DNA of 64,000 nt, taken from the NCBI GenBank assembly GCA_964017195.1, contig OZ024896.1:3860487-3924486 (forward strand), read 5' to 3'. The notes beneath the pieces are model-generated. The model saw only the letters and a program-made list of their open reading frames with translations, was not told the DNA's origin and did no database searches. This DNA comes from Siderastrea radians. Its lineage: Eukaryota; Cnidaria; Anthozoa; Scleractinia; Rhizangiidae. The stretch's first letter is position 1. Each line of letters opens with the position of its first letter. Below are positions 24,453 through 36,609 of the stretch, piece by piece. A program made the position numbers and the translations under genes.

Positions 24453-24475
24453 TTAATTATGGAGACATGTGATGT

Positions 24476-24565
24476 AGTGCTAACTTTTGAGTCTGTAGAC
24501 GAAATCCTATGTTGTGACCATTTAAATGAAATCTCTTTGGCAGTACTTTTGCAGGGTACTGTTTG
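24476..24565 (+). repeat. Single dispersed copy of the 106-bp minisatellite unit
   Basis: The segment contains cttttgagtctgtagacg, gaaatcctatgttgtgacc and ggcagtacttttgc in the same order and spacing as the array at 43.7-45.1 kb, with moderate divergence. It starts just outside the TTAA end of the reversed element copy. A shorter fragment of the same unit is at about 59990-60045. Confidence 0.7.
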
Positions 24566-25119
24566 TTTTGGGGGATTTAAAAAAAAATGAAACTTAGCAT
24601 TTTCTTGAATTTTTGTTTTGGCCACTACTAGGAGTGAAAGGGTTAAGTAAGGGTATGTGATAAGTACATGACAAATATCTACCAGACATTAAAATAGATA
24701 CATACTTGGGCTTAGTTTTGGCTACTCAATTTATTCATTTTTATTCACAAATCTGAACGTGTATGTACCTATAAAAGCTAAAGATTTGATACTAAATACA
24801 TGAATGCAATAGATTTTACTAAGGGTTGGTGTGTTTTCTACTTGAAGAGACTTAGTAGAAGTCACTGTGTTGTAACAAAATCAAATAACTACAGGAGGCA
24901 AAGTGCAGACAGAGTTTAGCTTCAGGTGCAAAGTCAATCAAAAATAATCATTTTTTTAAAAGCAAAAATAGATAGAAGGTCTTAAAGGCAGATCACGCAC
25001 AAGTTGTTATCTGTTTTGGTTTTGTTTGTCTTGTTTGTTTTGTTGTTTTCTTGAGAAACCAGGCAAATACTCGAAATTGAACAAAGGCTGTTCCGGTTTG
25101 GTGATTTGTGCAAGAATCA

Positions 25120-25200
25120 AGTATTGTGAACCAAAAATCAATTATCGAGTCTCGATTCTCGATACTTGATTCATGTGAGGATCAAGTATTGAGTGTCAAC
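25120..25200. repeat. Overlapping TCGATTCTCGATACTTGAT direct and inverted motifs
   Basis: The block contains caagtattgtg, atcgagtctcgattctcgat, acttgattcatg and gatcaagtattgag: several direct and inverted copies of one roughly 10-bp motif. Function unknown. Confidence 0.6.
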
Positions 25201-25452
25201 TTACTTTTGAATGGTGCTGTATAATTTGTAGAAAAGTGACCAACAGGTCGATGCCTTTGTATTTTATTACAAAAACATCCACATTACAAGCAATGTAACA
25301 CTGGAATTAAAATTCCAAACAAGCCTGATCAATAAAGGACTATTTCCTTTTCTTGTAGAAATATAAAGGGGGTATATTAAAAGGGCAAGATAGCTAGATA
25401 ATCCCGCAATTATCTCGACAGTTTGTATTGGTTAATCCCAATCTTGAACATA

Positions 25453-25639
25453 CAGTGGAATCCCGATTTTTTGAACCTCCTGGGGAAAAGTAAATTGGTT
25501 CGAATTATCTGGTGGTTTAAAAAACCGGGGGTAAAATTACCGTTACTGTGACAGTGTTTGACTGGGGAAGGGAAGCCAGTTTTGGTTCGAATTATTGGGA
25601 GGTCTCAAAACGAGAGCTTGAGAAATCAGGATTCTACTG
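25453..25639. mobile_element. Tigger/pogo-like mariner MITE
   Basis: 187 bp with TIRs starting CAGTGGAATCCCGATTT and, inverted, CAGTAGAATCCTGATTT, flanked by TA on both sides. Inner parts ggttcgaatta and aattcgaacc are also inverted. A lone similar end (gattctactgta) is at about 50481. Confidence 0.85.
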
Positions 25640-25914
25640 TATGTTATTACAACGCTGGTTTCTTCGTCTCACCTTCCCTAATCCCCCCCCTTACGTAGGA
25701 ATCGCTCAATGAGATAAATTTCATCATTAATTCTGCAGTTCTCTTTATTCAGACTTCTTTTAAAACATCTAAACACAAAAAATACATTCCCATAGAAAAA
25801 CAAATTGTGTCTACCCATCATCGTAAAACGGAAACTTCGAAAACACAAGACTACTGACCTTGAGTCTGCTTGAGTACACAGATGTCTGCCACATCAGGAG
25901 TTGGTCTCAGTACT

Positions 25915-26288
25915 GCGTCCACCACTTTTCATCGAGTGTTAATTACCTTCCCAGTGTTAACACAACATAAGTTGTGACTACCGACGTTTTCTTCATTGTA
26001 TTATACTCGGCATAGGCTATTTTAATTGACGATTCCTTTGAATCAAGGGTCACGAGAGGCAAAAGTTTGAGCGATTTCGTTAGATACGATATCAGGTATC
26101 ATGTGCACTGTGGTTTCGATAGAGTAGGACTTCCAGCACTTTACGTCGAGTGTTAATTACCTTCCCGATGCTAACAATCCAAACTGCTACTGCTGGCTTT
26201 TTCTTTATTATATTTCACGCATCATAGGCTATTTAAATTGACTATTTCACTGAATCAGAAGTCACGAGAAGCAAAAGTTTGATCCGCA
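25915..26288. repeat. Two diverged tandem copies of a 215-bp unit
   Basis: Both copies contain cgagtgttaattaccttccc, then cataggctatt, ttgac and cacgaga-gcaaaagtttga, at an offset of about 215 bp. Divergence is obvious. Function unknown. Confidence 0.8.
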
Positions 26289-26679
26289 CGTGTTTTGAAA
26301 ATTGCGACATCCTCGCCATGACATTACGCGAAGCTGCCTGGAAAATGCCCTCAAAACTGTACTAAACATTTCTGTTTTGCCACTCTATCGACTAAAATAG
26401 ATGATCCAGTAACCTTGTAACACCTCTGGTATTCAAGATAAGCAATTGCATGTCAGTGGTGGTCACAAGAAAAAAGAAACTATAAACACCCGAGCGTCCA
26501 TCTTGCAACTTCGCTAAGCGAGCTGCTCGGCGATTTTTCCAACCGGATGTGACGTCAATTTTCGGTGGGTCAACAGGTCACGAAAATTGGCGAAGTTTGC
26601 TTCCCCCCCACTCCCTGGCTGGTACTTATTAATTTGTGAAAATACTATCATTCAAGTCGTTAAATAAAAAAGAGAAAAC

Positions 26680-26815
26680 ATAAGAAAAAAAAGAAATAAT
26701 TCGCATCCCGCTGAGTAGCGAACCCGGGTCGCCGGCGCTGCAGTTCGGCATTAACCCACTATTCCTCGCCGGGTGGTGTGCGCACTACGACCGCAATGCA
26801 TTATTTTGACGAATT
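26680..26815. repeat. tRNA-like repeat remnant
   Basis: On the minus strand there is gacccgggttcgctactc, resembling a B box. No matching A box or stable cloverleaf was found, so I do not call a tRNA gene. It probably comes from a SINE. Confidence 0.35.
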
Positions 26816-28014
26816 TCCAACATGGCGGAATTTTGTTGTGATGCGAGCGGATTTTTGGGTGAGTTTGATCATCGTTTGCACAACTTTCACTGGCCTTTTT
26901 TCTGCTACAATATTAGATTTGGAAAGTTCGGGAATAGTAAAGTAAGGTTTTGGCGTCGAAGTTCTTACATTTAGAGCTTATCATGGTAAATTTTGACATT
27001 TCTCGAACAAGGTAAAATGGCCGATTTTTCTCTTCGTCTAGTAGGTCGGAAGTTTTTGTCTAACACGGCTTTCAGCTAGTGGTGCTTGGCGTAAAATTAT
27101 AATAAATCAAAAGCTTAGAAATTTTCCAATATGGGAAACATAATGCACCAGTACGCACCAGTCGATCTACGCCGTTTCGACTAAACGAAAATGTCCCTTT
27201 TTTGAGTGTTAACCGTCTGTACTTTTGAAGTTTCATGCGTCGAGTTAAGCACTTTCATTCCACGATCTTCCACTGTTTTTGGGAGTTATATAGTTTCCTT
27301 CAAAATGATTTAATTATGTGTTCTTTGGGACTAGGAGAATCCAATTTAGAAGAATAAGTTCCCGTAGATGATCAAGATGGACGTCAAAAGAGCACTGGTT
27401 TACTGAAGAAGCCAGCGAATTATTTGTTTGTACTGTACTGATTCTCATGTCACAGTTGAATTATAGTACCTTTAGAACACCCAAAATAACTTTTCAGTCT
27501 TTTCCAGTTTATTTAGGGGACTGGGAAGATAACAAACTGCTATTTCTGCTGCATGAATTGCTTCTACCCGAGTGGGCCTATACAGCCTGTTCCAGGCTCT
27601 AGCATGATAAATGGGTTTACTGATGTCCATAATTGGCATCATTAGAGCTCCATACTATCATTTTGATTACCCATGCACTAAAGGTCACTTTGAAATGTTT
27701 TATTGCATCTGTTGTAACTAAAAAGTGATTCCACAACAACTCATTAGTGGAGACTTCATGCACAGCAAATCGCCTGTTGTGGAAAGGTGAGAAGTTCAAT
27801 AAATGGTTCGAAACTTAATGAGGTTCAAATGGGTTTTATTCATTATTTTGCAAGTGGTTAGCCTGCATCACTGAAGAGCAAAACCCTGGTGTTTAGTTTG
27901 TCTCTGACACAGGCTTCAAGCTGTTTGACCAAAAGTATTTCATTTAATTTGTCGAGCTTGGTAAAAATAAGACCTGCCTCCTACTCATTTGATGTCAACT
28001 TTTCAAGTCTGTAT

Positions 28015-28312
28015 TCCAGCCTAGTGTCCCATCAGGCGGGAGCTTATACCAGTTTCAATAGCTTGAAGAGACTAGGAGTATTCTCTCCCCCCCTCTCCCT
28101 GGATGGGATGTTAGTCTATCGCAGGGTTACCCCACAGCAGTAAACTTGCCAGTACCCATTTACACACCTGGGTGGAGAGAGGCACTATGAGAGTAAAGTG
28201 TCTTGTCTAACACATCACAATTACCCCAATTACCCTGGCCATGGTTTGAACCCGGACTGCTCAATTTCAGAGTCCAGTGCACTAACCATTAGTCAACCAT
28301 GCCGCCCTCAAA
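28015..28312 (-). repeat. tRNA-derived SINE
   Basis: On the minus strand it opens GGCGGCATGGTTGACTAATG, with an A-box-like TGGTTGACTAATGG, and has a B-box-like GGGTTCAAACC about 60 bp further on: the Pol III promoter layout of a tRNA-derived SINE. The body contains caggtgtgtaaatgggtact, ggggtaaccctgcgataga and catcccatccaggg. Related fragments occur at 54480-54625 and elsewhere in the window, so it is a dispersed family. Confidence 0.8.
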
Positions 28313-30449
28313 TTATCAAGACGCTATGGAAATAATATTATTGTTATGAAATGACATACATGTAGTGTTTCTTTCACAATGTTTTATTTATACAAATTCA
28401 GCAACCTTAAGGAAAGATATTTAAATGTATCTGAATAGGTTGTCACTTGATGTGTTGCTTTATCTAGTTGGTTTATTCTTGATTACGAAGCTTCCCTTGG
28501 AGAAAAAAAATTCTGTCTCCAAAGTTATCCTCCAGACCTGTGCATTTTATATTCAGCTGCCTTTGCAGTGTAATATCTCTGAATAAAGAACAAAAAATAA
28601 CTTGATTATAAACCAGTTCTGTAATAAGTGAAGTAGCAGTAATAAAGCGAAGTAAACTATCACGGTCTGTATACACACAACAGTAGCAGGAGGAGGGCTT
28701 CCAGTGCGATTTTCACACAAGTTAAAGTACGAGCTGTTTTGCAAATAACTGTGGTTGGTTCAAAATTACACCGGCTAGGTCAGACATAAACATTGGTTGA
28801 CAGCATGGTAGACAAATACCTTCAACAATTTTAAGCATCCAGCAATTATTTAAAATTGTGAAATAAGACTGCACTTGGCCTACACCACTGCAGCTTAGCA
28901 GCCCTGCAAGCTAGTCCATCACTGATTACCCCTTGCATTACATTAGGTTGCCCTAGTATAGCTGAGAGAGTCACTTGTGAGATTATAAGTGTCTTGCTCG
29001 ATAACACAAAACACCCCCAGTCATCCTTCGAACCAGATCCAGAGGAGCTTATTTCCCTAATGGCAGCTGGTAATCAAGCCTACATTGCAAGGTATGTAGC
29101 CAGATTAAAAGTGCTAATAAATAAAACTCAGCTGATAGATTTGCTGTTTAGACTACCACTGATTTACTTCACCCCAGTAGACAAATATTTTTAATTTGCC
29201 TTAGTGATATGTTTTTGGATCAAAATCAAACCCGAACAATGATATCAACTAATTTACAAGAACACAGCATTTTTTTATAAATCTAACTAAATAACTGTAA
29301 ACTGAAATCGTAGTTTGTTGCAGGAAGTATCTTTGTTGAACATTTGAAGTGTCGTAAAACCAGAACTTTCTTCGATGTTGCTAGATACTGTCATTATGAG
29401 AGAAAAAAAAAACTTTTGAAAGATATAATTCCTCGAATACTTTGCGAAATCAAGAATTAGAAATTAGAAACAAAAGCTAAGCAATTACGAAGATTGCTAG
29501 CTTTTAATGCTTAGTCTAAGTAATACAAAATAAATCAGGACACGTACCATAACATCAACATGTGAAAAATATGTTTCCCTTGTTTCAATTCAATATACGA
29601 TATACTTATTCGTAGTGGTTAATGAAGCTAAAGGGCAGCCCTCTTGCGAACATTACATCATTACATTTAAGCTTACATCCTACATCGTGTTTAAATATAG
29701 GTTTCTTATCTAAATATTTATGTTTACAATCATGATTCTTACCTCGGGCTTAAATGCATGCAAGTCCCGTCGAGCTAGGCGTCGCGACACAGAAAACCGA
29801 TATTTTAAACTCCACGCACTGAAGTCTGAGGAAATCTTTGATTCCTAAGATCGACAACATGTCAAAACTAGGATATCCATCGCAAAAATCACAAAAGCTA
29901 CGATATTTTGAACGGAAAGAAGTAATTTTGGCGTTCGCAAGAGATCCTCACGCGATGGCCGCCATGAGCAAATGATGTGAAACCGAAACAAATACCAGCG
30001 TGCATTGCGGTCTTAGCACGCACACCACCTGATTCCTCGCAAATGTTGGAAAAAAAATTTATTTCCCTGCCTAGGTCGATCGGTATAGGGAAAACTGTGC
30101 CGCGGTCTTGAGTACCGCCCGAGGCCGTAGCCACCTTGCTAAGGAGACTATGAAATTGCTGATCCCAGTTGGTAGGGTCACTATCGAAATAGACCAACTC
30201 GAGAAGGACGAAGATTAATATTCCTATGTAACAATCAGTTGAATGGTTACCAAGGATGTCAAAGCCGGGATAATTTTTGTCTAAAGAATTGCATCGGGGT
30301 GTCCCAGAAGACCGTTGTGCGATTTTACATCCAAATTAATTCAACCAAATCAAATTCTCCTCCGACTTTATATCTAGATTCTAGAGATATGTACTCGAAG
30401 GTTCAGGATAAAATTGAACCGCATTTGCTACTTTTTTATCCTCTTTTAG
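28313..30449. other. Upstream of the lectin pseudogene, no gene seen
   Basis: It contains a SINE fragment at 28880-29045. A 99-codon minus-strand frame at 29898-30197 lacks recognisable motifs. No first exon for the discoidin gene was found. Confidence 0.5.
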
Positions 30450-32097
30450 CATCATGTGAACTCAGTGCTGTGGGCTTAGCTGATGGATACATTTTAGACA
30501 GCCAGTTAACTGCTTCCTCTGAACTAAATGCCAACACACCAGCCAAGAATGGTCGATTGAACTACACAGCAGGGTCATCATGGTGTGCGTCCACAAGTGA
30601 CAGTAATCCATATCTACAGATTGATCTACAGACACTGCATATCATCTGTGCTGTGTCCACTCAGGGGAATTCACAAGCAGATCAGTGGGTGGAGACTTAC
30701 ACTCTTAAGTCATCCACAGATGGGACAACATGGACAGATTATAAAGAATATGGACAAGTCAAGGTACAGTGCAGTTTATCTGTTGAATTGTTTGTCACTG
30801 TGATTGTTTGATGGGAAATTTTAAATATAAACTAAAATAATTTAGACTCAAACTTCCGATCATATGGTAACAATTAAGAGGGTGGCGATTGCCCAAGTTC
30901 CCCCCATAGCATAATGAAGTGGTTAAATCATTTTAAACTTCAGGGGCACCCAACGGTTCGTTTCGGCAGATGATCTGTTCGGGGAGGCCTACATCGCCAA
31001 AATATTCGGATTTAATTGCAGTGAAAGCGAGAGGTTTCTTTGGAAAAAATCACCCCACACTTTCTTAACATGGGAACTGATTAATTCTTATTGCTTTCGA
31101 ACCGTCATATTCTATATGTTTCGCTTGAAAAATATCCAATTTCCGTACTTTGGCGATGATTTCTAACAGTGGGTAAAAATCAAGAAGGTGGTGAAGATGG
31201 CCGCCATCTCAGATGACGACACAGACAGTAAGCGGCGCCATAGCTAATTATGCCATGACTCCGTCACTTCTTAATAGCTAACACTTGTAGAAACGGTTTA
31301 ATGAGACCGATTTCTAATTTCAGTTATAACTCTGCGTCTATTAATCTATTATATTTCAGATTTTTAATGGAAACTACAACCGGAACTCAGTAGCATTTCA
31401 TACGGTGGCATTGTTGCTAGATACTTGCGTATTTTTGCGGGGGCAAACATGGTCAAGCGTGTTTACAGGTAGAAGTATTTGGAGTACCATGGAGAAGAGG
31501 TTTGTAACTTAGCGTTAAATCAGTTTCGTATCTTCCATATTTAGCAGCCATTTATGTTGTTCACTGAGGGCGCAATTACTTGCTAGGTGCAACTGCTTCT
31601 TGGCAAGATAATATGATATTTTTAACACTACTCTTATTTTTTCAAGGAAATATCGTCCTTTTGAAGCCCAATGCCCAATCAAGCAATGCAGTTGATGGAG
31701 CAATGCAGCTAAATGGAGCAGTGCAGTTAAAACTATTGTGAACACACTGATAAATAACAAATAAATTGTCAAATATAAATAAATATGGTTGATTGTTTAT
31801 TCATATCCCATTTTGCTCCAAGTGCAAGGAAACATTGCCCTTTTCAAGGCCACTGAACAGTCAAGCACACGTGTACTGAACAGCGAGCAGCTGGCTTTAA
31901 GGTCAAGCAATGCCGTGGATGGAGGAAATAAAACACATTACAGCTACTGTACACACACTGATGACAGTACAAATACAAATCCATGGTGGAGAGTGGACCT
32001 GGGAAGAGTGGAGCCTGTGGCTGAAGTGCGCATACTCAACAGGCGTGACTGTTACGGCATCCCTTCAGATGGCGCTAACACTAGAGTGGGGAAGTAG
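30450..32097 (+). pseudogene. Decayed discoidin (F5/8 type C) plus fucolectin gene
   Basis: Exon 30450-30763 encodes the first two thirds of a discoidin domain (CELSAVGLADGYILDSQL, SWCAS, YLQIDLQ, DQWVETYTLKSSTDG) between the acceptor ctcttttag and the donor AAG/gtacag. At about 31360-31480 the end of the domain follows (IFNGNYNRNSVAFH, then GGIVARYLRIFAGAN, then VEVFGV), but these pieces are in three different frames, so at least two frameshifts are present. 31647-31735 is a shortened fucolectin-exon relic (GNIVLLK, QSSNAVDG). 31829-32097 is a better fucolectin exon (GNIALFKATEQSST, SNAVDGG, WWRVDLG, VRILNRRDC) that ends early. Both domain types bind carbohydrate, and such lectins are expanded in cnidarians. 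The frameshifts make a working product unlikely. No signal peptide was found. Confidence 0.8.
31647..31735 (+). pseudogene. Shortened duplicate of the fucolectin exon
   Basis: It starts after the same ...caag acceptor and in the same phase as the exon at 31829, with GNIVLLK for GNIALFK and QSSNAVDGA for RSSNAVDGG. A stretch of about 20 residues is deleted. It then continues to a position matching the CTHTD of the longer copy, but with stop codons. It is a decayed tandem exon duplicate. Confidence 0.75.
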
Positions 32098-32309
32098 TAA
32101 ATAAATATTATTTGAATGTGGGGACAGCTGTGGTAGCTGTTACCCATCTGGACAAGGTGTTTAAAAAGTACCATTAGATAATTGAAAGTGTATTTCAGGG
32201 CCTTCAGTAGTCCAAAAGAATTTCATTCTAATCCAGGCTTAGAATTTAGCCAAGGTTTTCTTTTAACGCTCGCCACAGACTTTTCCGAAAGAGTTAACAA
32301 ACGATTAGG

Positions 32310-32346
32310 CAAACGTATTGAGAACAACAACAACAACAACAACAAT
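32310..32346. repeat. CAA microsatellite
   Basis: About eight CAA units directly follow a stretch without recognised features. Any poly-Asn reading is an artefact. Confidence 0.9.
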
Positions 32347-32925
32347 TTTTTGGTCGATTATCAGTGATGCATGGTATCAAGTGGAGCGTATATACGTACT
32401 ACACTAACTGTATTGCGTTAAGGTCATAAGCACTAAGACACATCTGGGACACAGTAGGGTGAAAGTAGAGCAAGGAGGATGGGAAAGTGAAAAATAATAA
32501 AATTAAAAATTGAAATTTGTGACACAATCTTACACAAAGCAACGAGGCCTGTTACATTTCAAAAGATATTAAAACAAGAATGTGCAGTAATTCCTTGTCA
32601 GCGTGATCAAAATCATAAACAAGTGAATAGCCAATTCGCCATCGATTTCTAAAGAAAACGTGTTTAGTGGTTCTAAATTATGCTTAACGCGGGCAGAATT
32701 GGTCAAAAATGTCAAAATGAGGCGTGTATCCAAACAGCTATCCTTTTGTATTCTGTGGCCTTTCAAATTGATTTGCTTGACGAAAAAGCTGATTACATAA
32801 CGATATACGTTAGAAATGCTTCAGGCCAAATATCACCTCAGGGGTCGTATACGACCTTATTCGGCGGAACTGAGGATTAAAAGATAACAGACTGTCTAAG
32901 TGAATTACTTAATGTGTAAATAGTA

Positions 32926-34753
32926 CAGTCGGGGGAACAAGTACTTGTTTTGGTCAGTTTTCGTATCTATGCCCGAAGAAGCCCGAAGGGGTCCGAAGAA
33001 GCTCCGATTTATATTGTCCAATCAGAGAGAACAACGAACTCGCGGTCGAACTCGCACAGAAAAATGAAACGGAATGTTTCTAAGTTTTAAACATGGCGTC
33101 CCTAGCACGGAGGAATCTGCAGGCCATAAACTTACTTCCAGACATGCTTTGGCAGTATCAGCGAGAAGTTTGGCTGTTGGAAGTTCTGAAATTTATGCGT
33201 TACTGTTGAATAATGGTTAAAGATAGTCTGTTGAAGCTTAATTGGTCACATATTTAGATTGTTCTTCATTAATCTCCCCGGGGCGCAACACTGAATTGCC
33301 AAATTATATTGTGTTTTTACGGCTTTCCAAGGCTGAAATATAGCGTTGTTCAAAGCACGTTAAAAGATTCGATAGAAAAGAGGGTTACCTGATCTTAGGA
33401 AAGGCAGTTAAGCTGGGGTGAAAAGCTGTTCACCCGTGGTTTTGACATGAGTCAAGACAGCTTTCCACGAAGGCGCGAGAAAAGAAATAATTAAGCTTAA
33501 GCTTATATTAAAAGTGCTTCGAACTGTATTTACACCTCGCTGATTACTGTGGTAAAGCGAGTATTCTTCACGAAAGATAAGAGAGTATCCTGCACTGCTT
33601 AAATATTTTCCCCGTCCTTATTCACATTCATGCAAAATCTGAAGAAAAAGCTGACTCACGGAGCGGAAAACAGCTGATTGCATGAAAGTCTTCTTGCACT
33701 TGCCGGGCGGAGAACAAAGCAATTCTCCATTTTCAAAGCTTTAAAAGCCTTATTAAGTCTGTGTTATTCCCAATGACCACTATTCTGATCCAGGTTAATT
33801 TTCTACTAGAAAAAAACTGCTGAAACAACGCGCTTTTTTATTTGAACCAAAAACAAGACCTAAACTTGCTGTTTCCTCAGCGGTCCGCATGTTGTATTGA
33901 TTCTTCTCGTCAATAATTCTCAATTGTTTGTTAGCATTACTGACTTCGTTTATTGACCCACTGAGAAACGCCTTCCAAGACAAACACATCTGTAATTTTT
34001 TATTATTCAAGCTCAGAAGGAATTCACATTGAAGAACCGACTGAGAAACCCACAAATTCCGACTTGAAACTGAAGTATTATTATACGACTCTAGCGTTCA
34101 TAATTCTTGGTTTCAAGACAAACTACTGCTCATTTGGTCAATCATTTTGCCATAAATACAAAAATTAAAGCAAGATAAGACAGCGTTTTGATATCGCTGA
34201 CATCATTATCAAGACTGAAATGGTGATAAAGTGGAAAATTGAAAAGAATAAGAATACAAATCTGAATCCATAAGCATATCAATCAGTCGGGTCTAAACAA
34301 CGGATTACGCACGGATTTAGTAATAGCACATCGGCGAAATCGTTGTCGTTGTCGTGTTTGCTGAGAGCTAGTCAGTTTCCCCATCCTTTCCATGCTCAGA
34401 GACCACTCGTCCAGCCGACTTATAATATTGGCCCTTACCTGTGCTCGGCGACCTGTCACAAACAATTCTTAAAATAGATGTCACCCAAATTTAATAGCGA
34501 GCGCGTAGTTTGTCCTGATAATTATTTTTAACGGTCTGTGCTTTTTCTTCCAAGTTGAGAGTAGCCGCTTTTTGAAGTAACAGAATAAACTGGTCCTCAC
34601 GTTAAATAGTTTTAGAAATGGAGCCCTTTTTGGTATTTCACTCGAGGTGATCGAGGCCCTGAGTAGCCCACTGGCCAAATGCCGAAAATCGCGGGCTCAG
34701 TCTTTTCTCGGAGAAAAGATTTCGCCATCAAATGGCACTTGTTCCCCCGACTG
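32926..34753. mobile_element. 1.83-kb DNA transposon, non-autonomous, 17-bp TIRs
   Basis: The ends are perfect inverted repeats CAGTCGGGGGAACAAGT. AGTA flanks both sides (32922-32925 and 34754-34757), a possible 4-bp target duplication. Inside is a 38-codon frame at about 33093 beginning MASLARRNLQAINLLPDM and a 60-codon minus-strand frame ending at 34283; neither resembles a transposase. The superfamily is not assigned. Confidence 0.8.
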
Positions 34754-35529
34754 AGTATAGGATGTCAAAAGGTATGCCCCATTAGTGGATAGCTAAGGAT
34801 AGGTAGGGATAGAAAAAGTGGCTAGGAGATTACGTCACCTGATTACTAAAACCAATCTCTATTGTATTCAGATACATTAACCACTTTATGTGTAAAAGGG
34901 ATAGGTGAAATCTATAGGTATACAATGTATATGTAAATAAATTCTAATCAATCAAACCCCTCTGTCTCTTTAAGTTCTCGTTGCGTTTCCATCACCTTAC
35001 GGAAGGTGGAATCTTTCTTCATCGCATGCATCCATTGTAGATATTCTAACAGTACTTTTCTCAGTACAGTTATTTTCTATAAGTGGGAAGCAGTACATTC
35101 CTAGCTTTCTTAACAGCCATATCAGATGTATCTCCGTTTTGCTCATATTCTTCTGCCAAAGCATTGGGCCGCGCCAAGTGGTGATTAACAACCCACTCTT
35201 GTCAAGGATCTTAAGATTTATGCTCTTCTTGGGAAGACTCCATTTCGGTAGATTGAGAGCTTTGAGATGATTGCTTGCCGCTTTTTTGTGAGCTCTCGCT
35301 TTCTTCACTATCTTGGAACTTTCCGTAGACTTGCTGAAAGAACTCAGTATTGCTCCACATCTTGAACTGTCTTGTACGAGTTGTAAGAACCGACTAAACC
35401 CCGATCAGTGATGTGCTTCAGTCTCTTTAACAGATATCACTAAAGGGCGCGGTTACATAGCAAATTGTAGTCTACCCTGTACCCCTCTTTAAGGTTTCAT
35501 CTTTGTTCGCCTCCTTAATAAATTAAGGA

Positions 35530-36010
35530 GCCGCTTACATGAGGCGGGCTGGCCCGGTTAACCAGGTTGGCTCGGTTTGCCAGGATCTCGGCACGTCTAT
35601 GAAACACACTAAAAATCAACTTCGCGATCACATGGAAAAATTTCAGCACGATGCCGGGATCCCGGCTAGCCAGTATGAAAATTTACCATGTAATCGCGAT
35701 TGCCGGGCCAGCACGGCTAGCCGGGCCAACGCTTTCTCGTCACTAAATTTCGCTTCGGGGCAAAATGGCTCACCAGAAGTTGGATATTTCTCTTTCTATA
35801 TAACACGTTAAGGTTTATCAGACCACAAAGCTACGTAAAACTGAAAATAATACGCCAAAATAATGGATTAGCGAAAATAAAACCACTTGAATCGTGCTCT
35901 TCGATGCAGCCATCTTTTCACACGACAGCTTCTAAATTTAGCCGCAGGCGGGCTGGCCCACCTCATGTAATACCGGGCTGAACAGTCATCTCGGCAGACA
36001 GAGCCAGCCC
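35530..36010. mobile_element. Foldback MITE-like region rich in cggctagccggg
   Basis: Sequence starting cttacatgaggcgggctggc reappears inverted around 35945-36005 as gggctggcccacctcatgtaa. Inner copies of tagccgggcc/ggcccggt make further short hairpins. No transposase is present. Exact ends are uncertain. Confidence 0.5.
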
Positions 36011-36609
36011 GGATCATGTTGTCGGCCTCTAAGTCACGCTTCTCGATTCGTTGAGGTTGCGTGTAACGCATTTTCCACCCGCGCACCCTATTGGCAAAAA
36101 ACACATAGCCTCATTTGCTGCCCTTTATGCCCTTTATGCCCGTGAAGCCCTAATAAGTAACACACAACGTTTTATGTTTGAGGCAAAAAACAAGTCGCTC
36201 AGTGTTCATGAAACAAAAAAGATATAACAATGCATGCGCGAATGTTTAACCAAGCTTTGAGTAGTTAATAATTTACGAGAGCCTTGTGAACAAATCGTGT
36301 TGCCAATAAACTGAATTAAGACACGCTTCTCGATTCGTTCTGCTTGCGCGTAACGCATTCTCCACTGGCGCGACCGAATGCCAAAAAAAAAAAAACATTC
36401 AGCGCTAAAAAATGGCGCTTTTGACCCGAGTGGCCTGATTGGCCCCATAAATTTAGCGCTAAGAACATTTTGCGTCAGAAAAAGGTTCCAATCGAATCGA
36501 GTGAAATGCAGAAAACATGCTTTTTAAGCAAGTGGAGTGTAACACTGAAAACAATCATGCATGATTTTCAGTCTTTAATAAGTAGCACAAAACGTTTTAT
36601 GTTTGAGTC

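Noticed and set aside
18604..24456. One 5.85-kb transposon with 0.9-kb TIRs.
   Set aside because: The recombinase pseudogene continues directly from 21812 to 18603 across the TTAA sites, so two separate copies in opposite orientation fit better than one large element.
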